From an uncultured Parabacteroides sp. (GTDB lineage Bacteria; Bacteroidota; Bacteroidia; Bacteroidales; Tannerellaceae): a stretch of 64,000 nt of DNA. A model generated the notes under the pieces. The model saw nothing but the letters and a program-made list of their open reading frames with translations, made no database searches and was not told the origin of the DNA. Within the stretch, counting starts at the first letter, position 1. Every line of letters begins with the position of its first letter. The translations under genes were made by a program, and so were the position numbers. The stretch lies in assembly GCA_910577325.1 (NCBI GenBank), contig CAJTMR010000001.1, positions 49,531 to 113,530 of the forward strand, written 5' to 3'. Below are positions 36,924-45,893 of this stretch, piece by piece.

Positions 36924-39900
36924 TCATGAATTCATCATCATCCGGAAATGCATCTGTACTCCCTGGTGGTTATTATCCATTCCGGCGGCCATACGGAAAT
37001 AACGTTCTGCCTTGTCGAGATTGCCGAGTCCGAGATGTCCCAACCCCATCAGATAGTTGCAATGGATGCGGTTCTTCTTATCCATATCGTCTTCCCAAAT
37101 CTGAAGATCGGGGAGCGAGACGGCGAAATAGTCCATCTTGAAAGTGTCGAACAAATGCTTTTCACCAAAGTCGATCAGCCGGTTAAAGCGGCCGCGGGCT
37201 TCTTCTTCACGTCCTAACTTACGTAGAGCCAATCCCTGATAGAAGATCTTATCCGGTTTCTGGTCATTGTAGTACATGGCGGCTGCCGGCTGGCTGTTTC
37301 CGACACTGGCTGCCAGGAACAATTCGCAAGCTTCGGCTTCACGTCCCAATGCCTGCAAGGCACAGGCTTTATAATAATTGAAATCATTCTCCTGCGCACC
37401 ATAAAGTTTTCCCTCGCCTAAGTTGTACGGATAGACAAAGCACTCTTCGATCAGGTTCAATGCCTTTTCATTCTCTCCGGCTGTCAGGCAGGCTTTCACC
37501 AATTCGACACGAGCCAACTGATATTGGGCCGGCACTTTTCCTTCTCCCCCTTCCCAAGGATGGAAACGGCGGGCATCGATCATGCGGATAGCTTCCTCGT
37601 AACGTCCTAACTGATTCAACAGGGTGACATATTCCAGATAAAGGTCGTCGCGGGAGAAAGCAGTCTCCTTGACTTTGTCCAACAGGGCCAACCGATCGGA
37701 ATGCGGACGGTTCAGACGCTTATACAGTTGGTCAAGCTCCATTAAGATGCGGGCATCCTGTATGTCCAACTTAAACGCTCTTTCAAGCAATACCACTGCT
37801 TCCTGTTGTTTATCCAACTTATTGAAATAGGCAAGTGACAAGTTACGGAGAACCGTCGGAAACGTATCGTCCTGCTCCACCGACTTCTCCCATTCGGCTA
37901 TCGCTTCGGGATATTGGCGTTTGTCATACCACAGGTTACCTAAGTAATAATGGGCTTTAGGCACAGCATCCGTAAACCGGATCACCGTCTGCAAAGCCGT
38001 AATTGCTTCGAGCGCATTCGGGAAACAGCAGTCAGCCGGCTGGCGCTCGGCAACACAGATAGCCATTTCAGCCTCTTTCAAGCGACCTAAGGATAATAGG
38101 AACCAACTTTTATAATAATACAGCAATGTGCGTTCCGAGACAACCGATTCGAAAGCCACCTCAACGACCTTCAAAGCCTCTTCCCAACAACCGGCAGAGG
38201 CATAGTCGAGCGATAGTTCCTCATAGTTGTGCCCTTCCGAACGCATCCGTACAAGCAGGTCATCCAGAACAGCCTTCTCGCCCGTCAACAGATACTCTTC
38301 AAAACTACAGCCGAAATTGAAACGGTCAATCGCAAGGGATTCCCGGATCAGAGCCAACGCCTCGTCCACCAGTCCGAGATGACGTAGAATGACAACCTTC
38401 AGATGGCGACCACGCAAGTTATGCCAATTACGGAGCAGGGATTTATCTATTTCATACAAAGCATCCTCCCAATTACCTTTCGAAGCGGACAACTGAGCCA
38501 ACGAATAATATCCGGCATCCTGCCAAGCAGCATTCCAACAAGCTTTATAGAAATAGTCGTAGGCCTCATCCGTCTTGCCTTGATATTTAAGCGACAACCC
38601 GAGATTATACAAAGGCTCGCCGTCATACGGGTTCGGATTCTTCTCCGTCAGCGTCTTGACAGCCCGACGCAAATAGGGTTCGGCTTTTGCAAACTGCCCC
38701 TTACGGATCAGCCACAATCCCATTGCGTTATTGTTGCGGACATCGCCCGGATCACGGCAGAGCGCCTCTTCATAATAGTCGGTTGCGGAATAAGTAGCAT
38801 GACGATATTGCTCAAGATGCAAGCCGGTCAGGTAAAGTTGTTCCGTCGTCCGGATATCCTTCGGATCGAGAGCGGCTTTTGCCGGTTCGGGAACTTCCTT
38901 TACCCCATCGGGTTCAGATTCCCAGGATAGAAGAAGTTTCCCTTTCGAATTGCAGATAGAGACACGGATACCGGTCAGGGTGTCGACCGGAACCAATTCT
39001 TCAAGGATCGTTTCAGGCGTGATATCCCGAATGATATCCCAAACTTGTTCCTCTCCTTTCGTTACCACGATATGCAAATCCTTCTGCGCGGAAGTCGCGA
39101 AAATTTTCAGATGGGAAACATTGCCTTTCGGTTCAATGTTCATCAGCAGGTCGGAAGAAGCATTTTTCACCACTCCCAATTCCCGGTAGGGCATAAAATA
39201 CTGGGTGAAAGTCTTCTCTTCATACGGTTGCAACCAAGTGAAATCCGGCTGGTTATCGGTATAGACTCCCGTCATCAACTCGATATAAGGACCGTCCGCA
39301 TCCGTCAGGTTGCGATCCCAGGCCTGCCCGAAATCGCCGTTCCCCCAGGTCCATTGTTTCTTACCCGGTGATATATGGTGGTTGGCGACGTGCAGGACAC
39401 CGGCACGGGTATCGTTTTCGTAACCGCCGACAAAATTGTATTTGGAACGGATAGCCATATAAGAAGTGGGGACCGGGATATTCTTATAGCGGGAGATATC
39501 GACACCCGCCGAATAATCCATCTTGTAATATGTTCCCGTAGCGATCGGATAACGCGAGACATCACGTTTACCATGGTCGAACACGGCATTGACATCACCG
39601 GGGAAGACCGACTGGTACTGTTCGTTCACGGTAACCGCCGGATTCGCCCACCAGAGGAACGTCTGTGGGACCGGGGTCGGATTATACACCTTTCCCTGTA
39701 TTTCCAGAACAGCACGGCCTGGGCGTAATGTAAACCCGGCCATACCTTTCTGGTGGAACATCCGTTCCCTTTCGCTAACCCAAACAATCACACTGCCATC
39801 CGACCTTTTCTCAATCGAATAATCCACCGGAAGGAACGTGCTCGGACGATGGTGCTGCGGCCAGTTGAACTCGATTCCCCCGGAGATCCAAGGACCTGTC

Positions 39901-40220
39901 AGACCGACCAGAGCCGGTTTGATCACATGGTTGTAGTAGATGAAATGGCGCTGTTTGATCTTGTCGTAGGCCATCTGCACCCGTCCGCCAAGTTCCGGCA
40001 GAATCATCACCTTTATATATTCATTTTCCAGATACACGGCATGATAAGACTTGTCCTCACAGGAATCTTCAATCTTTTCAATCACAGGATAGGGATAGAC
40101 CACCCCGCTACTTCCCTGATACACGCGTTTTTCCAAGAACATCGGATTCTTTTCCGGTTTACCGATGCCGTATGTAGGGAGAAGGATGTCTTCTTCCCAA
40201 ACTTTTACATTCTCTGCCAT
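36924..40220 (-). CDS. DUF5107 domain and TPR-repeat protein, cytoplasmic
   Basis: 1098-residue protein with no signal peptide. The first 400 residues match the DUF5107 type, an aldose-epimerase-like beta-supersandwich (YHAVYLENEYIKVMILPELG, GGRVQMAYDKIKQRHFIYYN, GGIEFNWPQHHRPS). The remaining 650 residues are a long TPR array (for example YNLGLSLKYQGKTDEAYDYF, FNKLDKQQEAVVLLERAFKL). DUF5107 is not characterised as far as I know. The fold and the conserved His/Glu pocket suggest sugar binding or catalysis on a free sugar. It lies 9 bases after the sugar porter gene, so it probably acts on the imported mono- or oligosaccharide in the cytoplasm. It is not obviously secreted, unlike the other glycan-active proteins of the operon. 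Confidence 0.8.
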   Translation of the reverse strand: MAENVKVWEEDILLPTYGIGKPEKNPMFLEKRVYQGSSGVVYPYPVIEKIEDSCEDKSYHAVYLENEYIKVMILPELGGRVQMAYDKIKQRHFIYYNHVIKPALVGLTGPWISGGIEFNWPQHHRPSTFLPVDYSIEKRSDGSVIVWVSERERMFHQKGMAGFTLRPGRAVLEIQGKVYNPTPVPQTFLWWANPAVTVNEQYQSVFPGDVNAVFDHGKRDVSRYPIATGTYYKMDYSAGVDISRYKNIPVPTSYMAIRSKYNFVGGYENDTRAGVLHVANHHISPGKKQWTWGNGDFGQAWDRNLTDADGPYIELMTGVYTDNQPDFTWLQPYEEKTFTQYFMPYRELGVVKNASSDLLMNIEPKGNVSHLKIFATSAQKDLHIVVTKGEEQVWDIIRDITPETILEELVPVDTLTGIRVSICNSKGKLLLSWESEPDGVKEVPEPAKAALDPKDIRTTEQLYLTGLHLEQYRHATYSATDYYEEALCRDPGDVRNNNAMGLWLIRKGQFAKAEPYLRRAVKTLTEKNPNPYDGEPLYNLGLSLKYQGKTDEAYDYFYKACWNAAWQDAGYYSLAQLSASKGNWEDALYEIDKSLLRNWHNLRGRHLKVVILRHLGLVDEALALIRESLAIDRFNFGCSFEEYLLTGEKAVLDDLLVRMRSEGHNYEELSLDYASAGCWEEALKVVEVAFESVVSERTLLYYYKSWFLLSLGRLKEAEMAICVAERQPADCCFPNALEAITALQTVIRFTDAVPKAHYYLGNLWYDKRQYPEAIAEWEKSVEQDDTFPTVLRNLSLAYFNKLDKQQEAVVLLERAFKLDIQDARILMELDQLYKRLNRPHSDRLALLDKVKETAFSRDDLYLEYVTLLNQLGRYEEAIRMIDARRFHPWEGGEGKVPAQYQLARVELVKACLTAGENEKALNLIEECFVYPYNLGEGKLYGAQENDFNYYKACALQALGREAEACELFLAASVGNSQPAAAMYYNDQKPDKIFYQGLALRKLGREEEARGRFNRLIDFGEKHLFDTFKMDYFAVSLPDLQIWEDDMDKKNRIHCNYLMGLGHLGLGNLDKAERYFRMAAGMDNNHQGVQMHFRMMMNS

Positions 40221-40229
40221 ATTCCAAAG

Positions 40230-41603
40230 TTATTTCGTTAATTCTTTTTCCAGTTCTTCCAATGTCTTCCCTTTCGTTTCCGGGAGCTTGGCCCGTATAA
40301 AGAGGAAACCGGCGAGGCAAATCCCGCCATATAGCCAGAACGTGCCCGAAGCGCCGACCGCCTCGTTCAGGATCGGGAAGGTATAGGTCAACACGAAGCA
40401 AGCCACCCAAAGAAAGAAGGTGGAGAGCGCCATCGCCATACCGCGTATGCGAACGGGGAATATCTCGGAGAGCACGACCCAGACTACCGGCGCCAGCGAC
40501 ATGGCATAGCAAGCGATCGCCATCACGACCAGCAACAGCATGGGCCAACCGCTGATCCCTAAGAAATAGCACGCCCCGAGAATCGTATAGATCAAAGCTA
40601 ACCCTGCCGAACCGACAAACATCAGCGTGCGCCGCCCCCATTTATCGACCGTATAGATCGCGACAAACGTAAAGATCACATTCGTTACCCCCGTCACCAC
40701 GATATTCATCAAGACATCCGAAACGGTATAGCCGGCAGCCGAAAAGATTTCCTGCGCATAATTGAAGATCACATTTATTCCGCACCACTGCTGGAAAACA
40801 GCTAATATGATCCCGATCACCAGCACACCCCGCACACCGGGCTGCAACAACGCGCCCCAGTTGGCCTTTTGTTTCTTATCTTCGTCCAACTGTCCCAGTT
40901 CGGAAAGCGTTTGCCTGGCATATTCCTCACCACCGATACGCACCAGGATTTTACCGGCTTCGGCAGGCTGCCCCGCCATAGCCAACCAACGAGGACTTTC
41001 GGGAATCACAAAGGAGAGAATAAAGAACACACCTGCCGGAACCAGCTCCGCCCAGAACATCCAACGCCAAGCCCACTCGATACTTTCCGCGCTCAACGTC
41101 TCGCCGCCTGCCGTAAAATATTCCCCGATCTGCCAGTTCGCCAACTGCGCCATCAGGATTCCTAACACGATCGTCAACTGGTTGAGCGAGACAAACTTGC
41201 CACGGACGGATGCCGGGGAGACCTCGGCTATATAGACCGGGGAGACATTCGAAGCGATACCGATGCCGAATCCTCCGACAATGCGATAGACGATAAACCA
41301 GGAAAAACGATCCACCGCTCCGGTCCCGACGGCCGAAGCCACAAAGAGGAAAGAGGCGGCAATCAGCATCTTCTTTCGCCCATAACAGTCACTCCAAGCT
41401 CCCGAAAGCAAGGCTCCCGACAGGCAGCCGATCAGTGCGCTGCTCATCGCCCAGCCGCGAAGGGCTGCCGAACCTTCCAGATTGAAAAAGGGTTCATAAA
41501 ATATCTTGGCGCCTCCGATCACTACCCAGTCGTAACCGAAGAGCAATCCGCCCATTGCCGAGACGAGGCAGATCAATAATAAATAGCCTGTTGTTTGCTT
41601 CAT
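40230..41603 (-). CDS. MFS sugar porter (sugar:H+ symporter family)
   Basis: Inner-membrane sugar importer, 457 residues, 12 membrane segments. Sugar-porter signatures are present: LFGYDWVVIGGA in TM1, the loop GAWSDCYGRKKML (RxGR type), IPESPRWLAMAGQ after TM6, QQWCGINVIFNYAQ in TM7, and PETKGKTLEELE at the C-terminus. It resembles XylE/GLUT-like transporters. First gene of the operon that runs through DUF5107-TPR, GH2, GH95-like and GH35. It therefore probably imports the monosaccharide the operon liberates (galactose, fucose or arabinose). No SusC/D pair is present, so large oligosaccharides would be trimmed outside first. Confidence 0.92.
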   Translation of the reverse strand: MKQTTGYLLLICLVSAMGGLLFGYDWVVIGGAKIFYEPFFNLEGSAALRGWAMSSALIGCLSGALLSGAWSDCYGRKKMLIAASFLFVASAVGTGAVDRFSWFIVYRIVGGFGIGIASNVSPVYIAEVSPASVRGKFVSLNQLTIVLGILMAQLANWQIGEYFTAGGETLSAESIEWAWRWMFWAELVPAGVFFILSFVIPESPRWLAMAGQPAEAGKILVRIGGEEYARQTLSELGQLDEDKKQKANWGALLQPGVRGVLVIGIILAVFQQWCGINVIFNYAQEIFSAAGYTVSDVLMNIVVTGVTNVIFTFVAIYTVDKWGRRTLMFVGSAGLALIYTILGACYFLGISGWPMLLLVVMAIACYAMSLAPVVWVVLSEIFPVRIRGMAMALSTFFLWVACFVLTYTFPILNEAVGASGTFWLYGGICLAGFLFIRAKLPETKGKTLEELEKELTK

Positions 41604-41729
41604 GATAATTAGTAATTAAGTTACCTGCGATAAAAGATGATTAAGATACAAATGCAAAGTAAATACCTTTCCGAAAAAGAATAAATAGATAAAAGGTCGA
41701 TATAGATGGACAATCTTCCGATTTTGTTG

Positions 41730-41737
41730 TATGTTTG
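41730..41737 (+). promoter_or_regulatory. -7 element for the AraC regulator gene
   Basis: TATGTTTG fits TAnnTTTG and lies 24 bases before the start codon. No clear -33 was found. The 158-base gap to the divergent sugar porter gene probably holds the AraC binding sites. Confidence 0.5.
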
Positions 41738-41761
41738 CAGCATCCCTAAATTCTATTTACC

Positions 41762-42649
41762 ATGATCAGAAGAAAAGACGGTTTCAGCGGAGAACGGGCG
41801 CTTGTCCTTCCACAATTCATTATCCACGAAATGGAGGAAGACCCTATTTCCTCCATTTTACACATTACCGACATCGGATATTACCCGAAAGCGTGGCATC
41901 ATTTCCGGGAACGGCAGGAGCCGATCACACAGTTCGTCTTCATCTATTGCATAGAAGGATCGGGCTGGTTCCGGACGGAAGATCAGGTGTACCCCATAAC
42001 CGCCAACCAATATTTCATCCTTCCGGCCGGAAAACCGCATGCCTACGGAGCCAATGAGGAGGACCCGTGGACCATCTACTGGATTCACTTTAAAGGAAAA
42101 CTGGCCTCCCATTTCGCCAGCCAGTGTACCCACCCGGTAGAGATCAAGCCGGGGATGTACTCGCGCATCAGCAACCGCATCGATATGTTTGAAGAGATAC
42201 TCCGGACGTTGGAGATGGGATACAGCCATGAAAACCTGCTTTACGCCTGCTCCATCTTCTACCATTACCTCGGAACATTGCGCTATCTCCAACAATACCG
42301 GGATGCCGCCCGCCACGAGTCGGAAAAGAGCGATATCGTGACGGCTGCCATCCACTTCATGAAAGAGAATATCGAGAAGAAACTGACGTTACAGGAGATT
42401 GCCGCACATACCGGCTACTCTTCCTCCCATTTCTCCGTCCTGTTCAGCCAGCGGACAGGCTATGCGCCGCTGACTTACTTCAACCAGCTAAAAATACAGC
42501 AGGCCTGCCAGCTTCTTGACTTTACGGACATGAAGGTAAACCAGGTCTGCTATAAGGTCGGCATCGAAGATACCTATTACTTCTCCCGCCTCTTCAGCAA
42601 AGTGATGGGGATGCCGCCACGGGAGTATAAGAAGATGAAGAAAGGATGA
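41762..42649 (+). CDS. AraC-family transcriptional regulator
   Basis: 295-residue regulator with an N-terminal cupin-like sugar-sensing domain (FVFIYCIEGSGWFRTEDQVY, then FILPAGKPHAYGANEEDPW, about 58-105) and a C-terminal double helix-turn-helix (KLTLQEIAAHTGYSSSHFSV, then CQLLDFTDMKVNQVCYKVGI and YFSRLFSKVMGMPPREYKK). It is divergent from the sugar porter/GH operon, with 158 bases between, and so is very probably its activator responding to a released sugar. Its stop codon abuts that of the convergent sulfatase: TGA and TCA form one TGATCA palindrome, with no terminator room between. Confidence 0.92.
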   Translation: MIRRKDGFSGERALVLPQFIIHEMEEDPISSILHITDIGYYPKAWHHFRERQEPITQFVFIYCIEGSGWFRTEDQVYPITANQYFILPAGKPHAYGANEEDPWTIYWIHFKGKLASHFASQCTHPVEIKPGMYSRISNRIDMFEEILRTLEMGYSHENLLYACSIFYHYLGTLRYLQQYRDAARHESEKSDIVTAAIHFMKENIEKKLTLQEIAAHTGYSSSHFSVLFSQRTGYAPLTYFNQLKIQQACQLLDFTDMKVNQVCYKVGIEDTYYFSRLFSKVMGMPPREYKKMKKG

Positions 42650-44224
42650 TCACCAATAATATTCATCCAGTATCTCCTGCATCCTCGGCGTTGCCGCATC
42701 GGTATCGCCAACCTCGCGACGGAGTTTCAGCAGCTCGCGCTTCATCTTTTCGATTTCACCGGCATAAGCGGGGGAATTGTAGACGTTATGGTCTTCGTGG
42801 GGATCGGCGAGCAGGTCGTAGAACTCCCACGACGGCATGACGGGAGCCTTATCCGATCCGGTCGCATTCAGCGGATCGCCGTAGAGGAACATCAGTTTGT
42901 AGCGATGGTTGCGGATGCCCATGTGGGCGGGACGGATCTTGTGGTGCGTCCAGTAGCGGTAGTACATGGACTGCCGCCAGTCGCGCGAAGTCTCGCCCTT
43001 CAGGTTGCCGCGGAAGCTGCGGCCTTCGCTGCACGACGGGACATCCACTCCGGCATAGTCGGCCAGCGTGGCGGCAAAATCAATGTTGAGGATGATGTCG
43101 GAATTGCGCGTCCCGGCGGGGATCTCCTTTGGGTAGCGGATCACGAACGGCATGTGCAACGGCTCCTCGTACATCATACGCTTGTCGAAAAAGCCGTGCT
43201 CGCCGAGGAAATAACCTTGGTCGGAGACATAGACTACGATCGTATTCTCGGACAACCCCTCTTCATCGAGGAAACGCAGCAGGCGGCCGATATTGTCATC
43301 GATGGCCGCTCCGCAACGCAAGTAGTCGCGAATCAACTTCTGATAGATTTTCCGGCGCGCATCTTCATTGTCCATTCCTTCTATGGAGAAAGGCAGTTCC
43401 GGATACTTGCACCACCAGGAATCCGGGTCTTTCGAGGCGATCCCCCATCGGCGGGCCATATCTTCCAACGGTTGTCCGTGGAACGTACGCCCGGATTCTT
43501 CCGGCCCGAACTCCATCATGTTTGCCGGTTCGGGGAACGTGACTCCGTCATAAATATGTTTCAACCGTTCGGGGAAATCCCACGGTTCGTGCGTCGCCTT
43601 GAAATGGCAACACATCATGAAGGGCCGGTCCTTGTCGCGCGAACGGATCCACCGGATCGTCTTGTCGGTCACCAGGTCGGTCGAGAAGCCCTTCTCCATC
43701 TTGCCGCTTTTCCCTTTATCATCGTCTATCCAGCCCTCCGCGGTCTTGAAAAGCGGGTCCCAATATTCCCCCTGGTCATGGAAAACCGAAAAGGTGTCGA
43801 AACCCGACGGCTGTGTCTTGAGATGCCATTTGCCGAAAAGGGCCGTCTGATACCCTCCCTCCTGCATGCGTTTCGCAATATTGTCCAAAGCCGGATCGAG
43901 CCTGTCTTCAAGCGTATAGACCCCGTTATGATGGCTATAGGCGCCTGTCATGATAGCCGCGCGGCTGGGCACGGAGATCGAGTTCGTGCAAAAGCAGTTG
44001 TCAAGCACGCACCCCTCGGCCGCCAGGCGGCGGATATTCTCGTTCTTCACGTATTCGCTCAGTATTCCTCCATAGATTCCCCACGCCTGCGAGGTATGAT
44101 CATCGGAGAGGATGAAAAGGATGTTCGGGCATTCGGCGTCCACTGCCAGCTTTTCGTCTGCCACCGCAGGAAAGGCAGAGACCAAAAAGCCGGTCGTGAT
44201 GATTAGTTGATCGAATGTTTTCAT
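42650..44224 (-). CDS. Serine-type sulfatase (S1 family)
   Basis: Exported sulfatase, 524 residues, signal peptide about 1-22. Metal and catalytic site: NILFILSDDH (Asp41, Asp42). The formylglycine signature is SVPSRAAIMTG with Ser84 in place of Cys, so it is of the Ser type that needs the radical-SAM maturase anSME. Other family segments are GKWHLKTQPSGFDTF, the PFMMCCHFKATHEPW block, VYVSDQGYFLGEHGFFDKRMMYEEPL and a short C-terminal domain. The closest relatives are choline-sulfatase-like or exo-sulfatases on glycans. The substrate cannot be told. It is transcribed alone. Confidence 0.92.
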   Translation of the reverse strand: MKTFDQLIITTGFLVSAFPAVADEKLAVDAECPNILFILSDDHTSQAWGIYGGILSEYVKNENIRRLAAEGCVLDNCFCTNSISVPSRAAIMTGAYSHHNGVYTLEDRLDPALDNIAKRMQEGGYQTALFGKWHLKTQPSGFDTFSVFHDQGEYWDPLFKTAEGWIDDDKGKSGKMEKGFSTDLVTDKTIRWIRSRDKDRPFMMCCHFKATHEPWDFPERLKHIYDGVTFPEPANMMEFGPEESGRTFHGQPLEDMARRWGIASKDPDSWWCKYPELPFSIEGMDNEDARRKIYQKLIRDYLRCGAAIDDNIGRLLRFLDEEGLSENTIVVYVSDQGYFLGEHGFFDKRMMYEEPLHMPFVIRYPKEIPAGTRNSDIILNIDFAATLADYAGVDVPSCSEGRSFRGNLKGETSRDWRQSMYYRYWTHHKIRPAHMGIRNHRYKLMFLYGDPLNATGSDKAPVMPSWEFYDLLADPHEDHNVYNSPAYAGEIEKMKRELLKLRREVGDTDAATPRMQEILDEYYW

Positions 44225-44248
44225 GACATTTTTTGTTTTTCTTTCTTA

Positions 44249-44280
44249 CAAAAGTAATGAATTTAAATAGATACCAACAA
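44249..44280 (-). promoter_or_regulatory. Promoter for the sulfatase gene
   Basis: Minus strand: TTG (44280-44278), a 21-base spacer, then TACTTTTG (44256-44249). The sulfatase ATG is 25 bases downstream of the -7 element. The AT-rich island begins just beyond. Confidence 0.55.
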
Positions 44281-44384
44281 CATTATCTTGCAAATGATAC
44301 CCCTCATTTCATGCAACATGACAAGGAACGTTATTGGACACTTAATAAATACACCGCCGGCAACCGCCTATATAAGCCAATCCC

Positions 44385-45890
44385 TTAAAAATCGATTGTC
44401 CTTTTCAAGGAATCGTTTTGAATAAAGCCGACCCGTTGTCCTAAGTTTTTTTGAACAGTTGTATACCAAAGAAGGGCATTAGCAGGAATATGAGTATATA
44501 ACTGAGTCGTATCTGAAAGAATACTGTCACAAGAAATCGGGATAAAATCATCTTGCGATAAATCCCAATAATGTAATACACGGCATTGCTCCTCTTTCTT
44601 TTTCTCCAAGATTAAATATTCTGCTTGAATCGTATCCGGTATAAATTTACGGATATTTCCCTCACCATTCAGATAAAATGGGGCAGTTAAAAAACGCAAT
44701 TTGTTTCCGCCGGCAGCTTCCGCTACTATAAAAATATTATGACCTACCACACATTCAAAATAACAAGAATCCCCACTTTTTACCCCTATTGCCAAAGGTC
44801 TCCATTGATAATAATTGTAGGCACAAAGATAAACTTGTTTCCGTCCACCATCTGAGCCGTTTTTATCCGCTTTTACACAGAAATTCACAGGTATATTTTC
44901 TCCCTCGGCTGTCACATCCTCCAACAAAGAACTTTTCAGATCTGAAACAAATCCGTCGTCTTTTACAGAAGAACTTTTTATATATGGATCAAAACGCTGG
45001 CGATATACTTTTGCCGGCTTCAGATAGCGGGTTGTTACCAACTTATGTCTATATATATCCGGCTGGTCATCTCCTGGCCCGAAATCATAGAACTTTCCAT
45101 TATATAATACTGCACACCATACATGTTCCATGTCCATTTTCGTCCATATCGTTTGCTGCACAGCAACAGGGATTCCGCATGCACGCATTACAAATGTGCC
45201 ATAGTTACATAATGCCGCACAAGTACCTATACGTACACAATCCGTTTCTTCTATAGTCGGATAAAACGGATTACCGGTTTCTTTATATTTTATCTCTTTC
45301 TTCAATTGTCTATTAAGTAACATACAAGCATCAAATGTATTTGTAACTCCTGCTGAATCCAACAACGGAATATAACGTTTCATAAATGTTTCCCGCAATC
45401 CGGATACACTTTCCTTTTGTACTCTGTAAGGCAAAATATACCGACAAAAATCCATAAACGGGACATCTTTTGCCCACGGCTTCTTCCACACTTGAAAAGC
45501 CAAGTCGATATTACGAATCAGAAAATCGCTTTTTAACACCCGGCTATCATTCAATTCTTCTTTATGATAAGTATATCCCCTTTCGACCAAAGATGCACAA
45601 TGCCCTCTTACTTCATCCTCATTTGCGAATTTTGTAATATCCAATGCATATTTTACTTTTTCAGGAGAAACAAAGAACTCCTTCAATGTAAAATGATGAG
45701 CCATATTCCCAATCAAATAACGAGCAGCTTGAAGTTTCAATGAATCATTCTCATAATGTTTCAACACTTTTTCCAATTCCAAACGATTACTTCCAGCTAC
45801 AATCAACGTTTCATGAACCTTTTTATCTTCTTCTGTCCTACAACTGCCAAGCAATGAGAAACAAATAATTATATACAACCAATTTTTCAT
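44385..45890 (-). CDS. Transglutaminase-like lipoprotein
   Basis: 501-residue lipoprotein (FSLLGSCRT lipobox) with a central transglutaminase-like (papain-fold) domain. The triad can be traced: Cys224 in RIGTCAALCNYG, His256 in MDMEHVWCAVLYNG, and Asp269 in FYDFGPG. N-terminal about 150 residues are helical, and the C-terminal 200 residues look like a beta-rich region. Such domains hydrolyse or crosslink proteins, or deamidate. The exact activity is unknown. It is the last gene of the peptide-linked operon, 3 bases after the O-antigen-ligase-like gene. Low GC like the rest of the island. It could modify or anchor the exported peptide, which is inference. Confidence 0.8.
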   Translation of the reverse strand: MKNWLYIIICFSLLGSCRTEEDKKVHETLIVAGSNRLELEKVLKHYENDSLKLQAARYLIGNMAHHFTLKEFFVSPEKVKYALDITKFANEDEVRGHCASLVERGYTYHKEELNDSRVLKSDFLIRNIDLAFQVWKKPWAKDVPFMDFCRYILPYRVQKESVSGLRETFMKRYIPLLDSAGVTNTFDACMLLNRQLKKEIKYKETGNPFYPTIEETDCVRIGTCAALCNYGTFVMRACGIPVAVQQTIWTKMDMEHVWCAVLYNGKFYDFGPGDDQPDIYRHKLVTTRYLKPAKVYRQRFDPYIKSSSVKDDGFVSDLKSSLLEDVTAEGENIPVNFCVKADKNGSDGGRKQVYLCAYNYYQWRPLAIGVKSGDSCYFECVVGHNIFIVAEAAGGNKLRFLTAPFYLNGEGNIRKFIPDTIQAEYLILEKKKEEQCRVLHYWDLSQDDFIPISCDSILSDTTQLYTHIPANALLWYTTVQKNLGQRVGFIQNDSLKRTIDF

Positions 45891-45893
45891 CCC

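Noticed and set aside
42788..44206. 472-codon frame opposite the sulfatase gene
   Set aside because: Antisense to the complete sulfatase frame. It has no domain.
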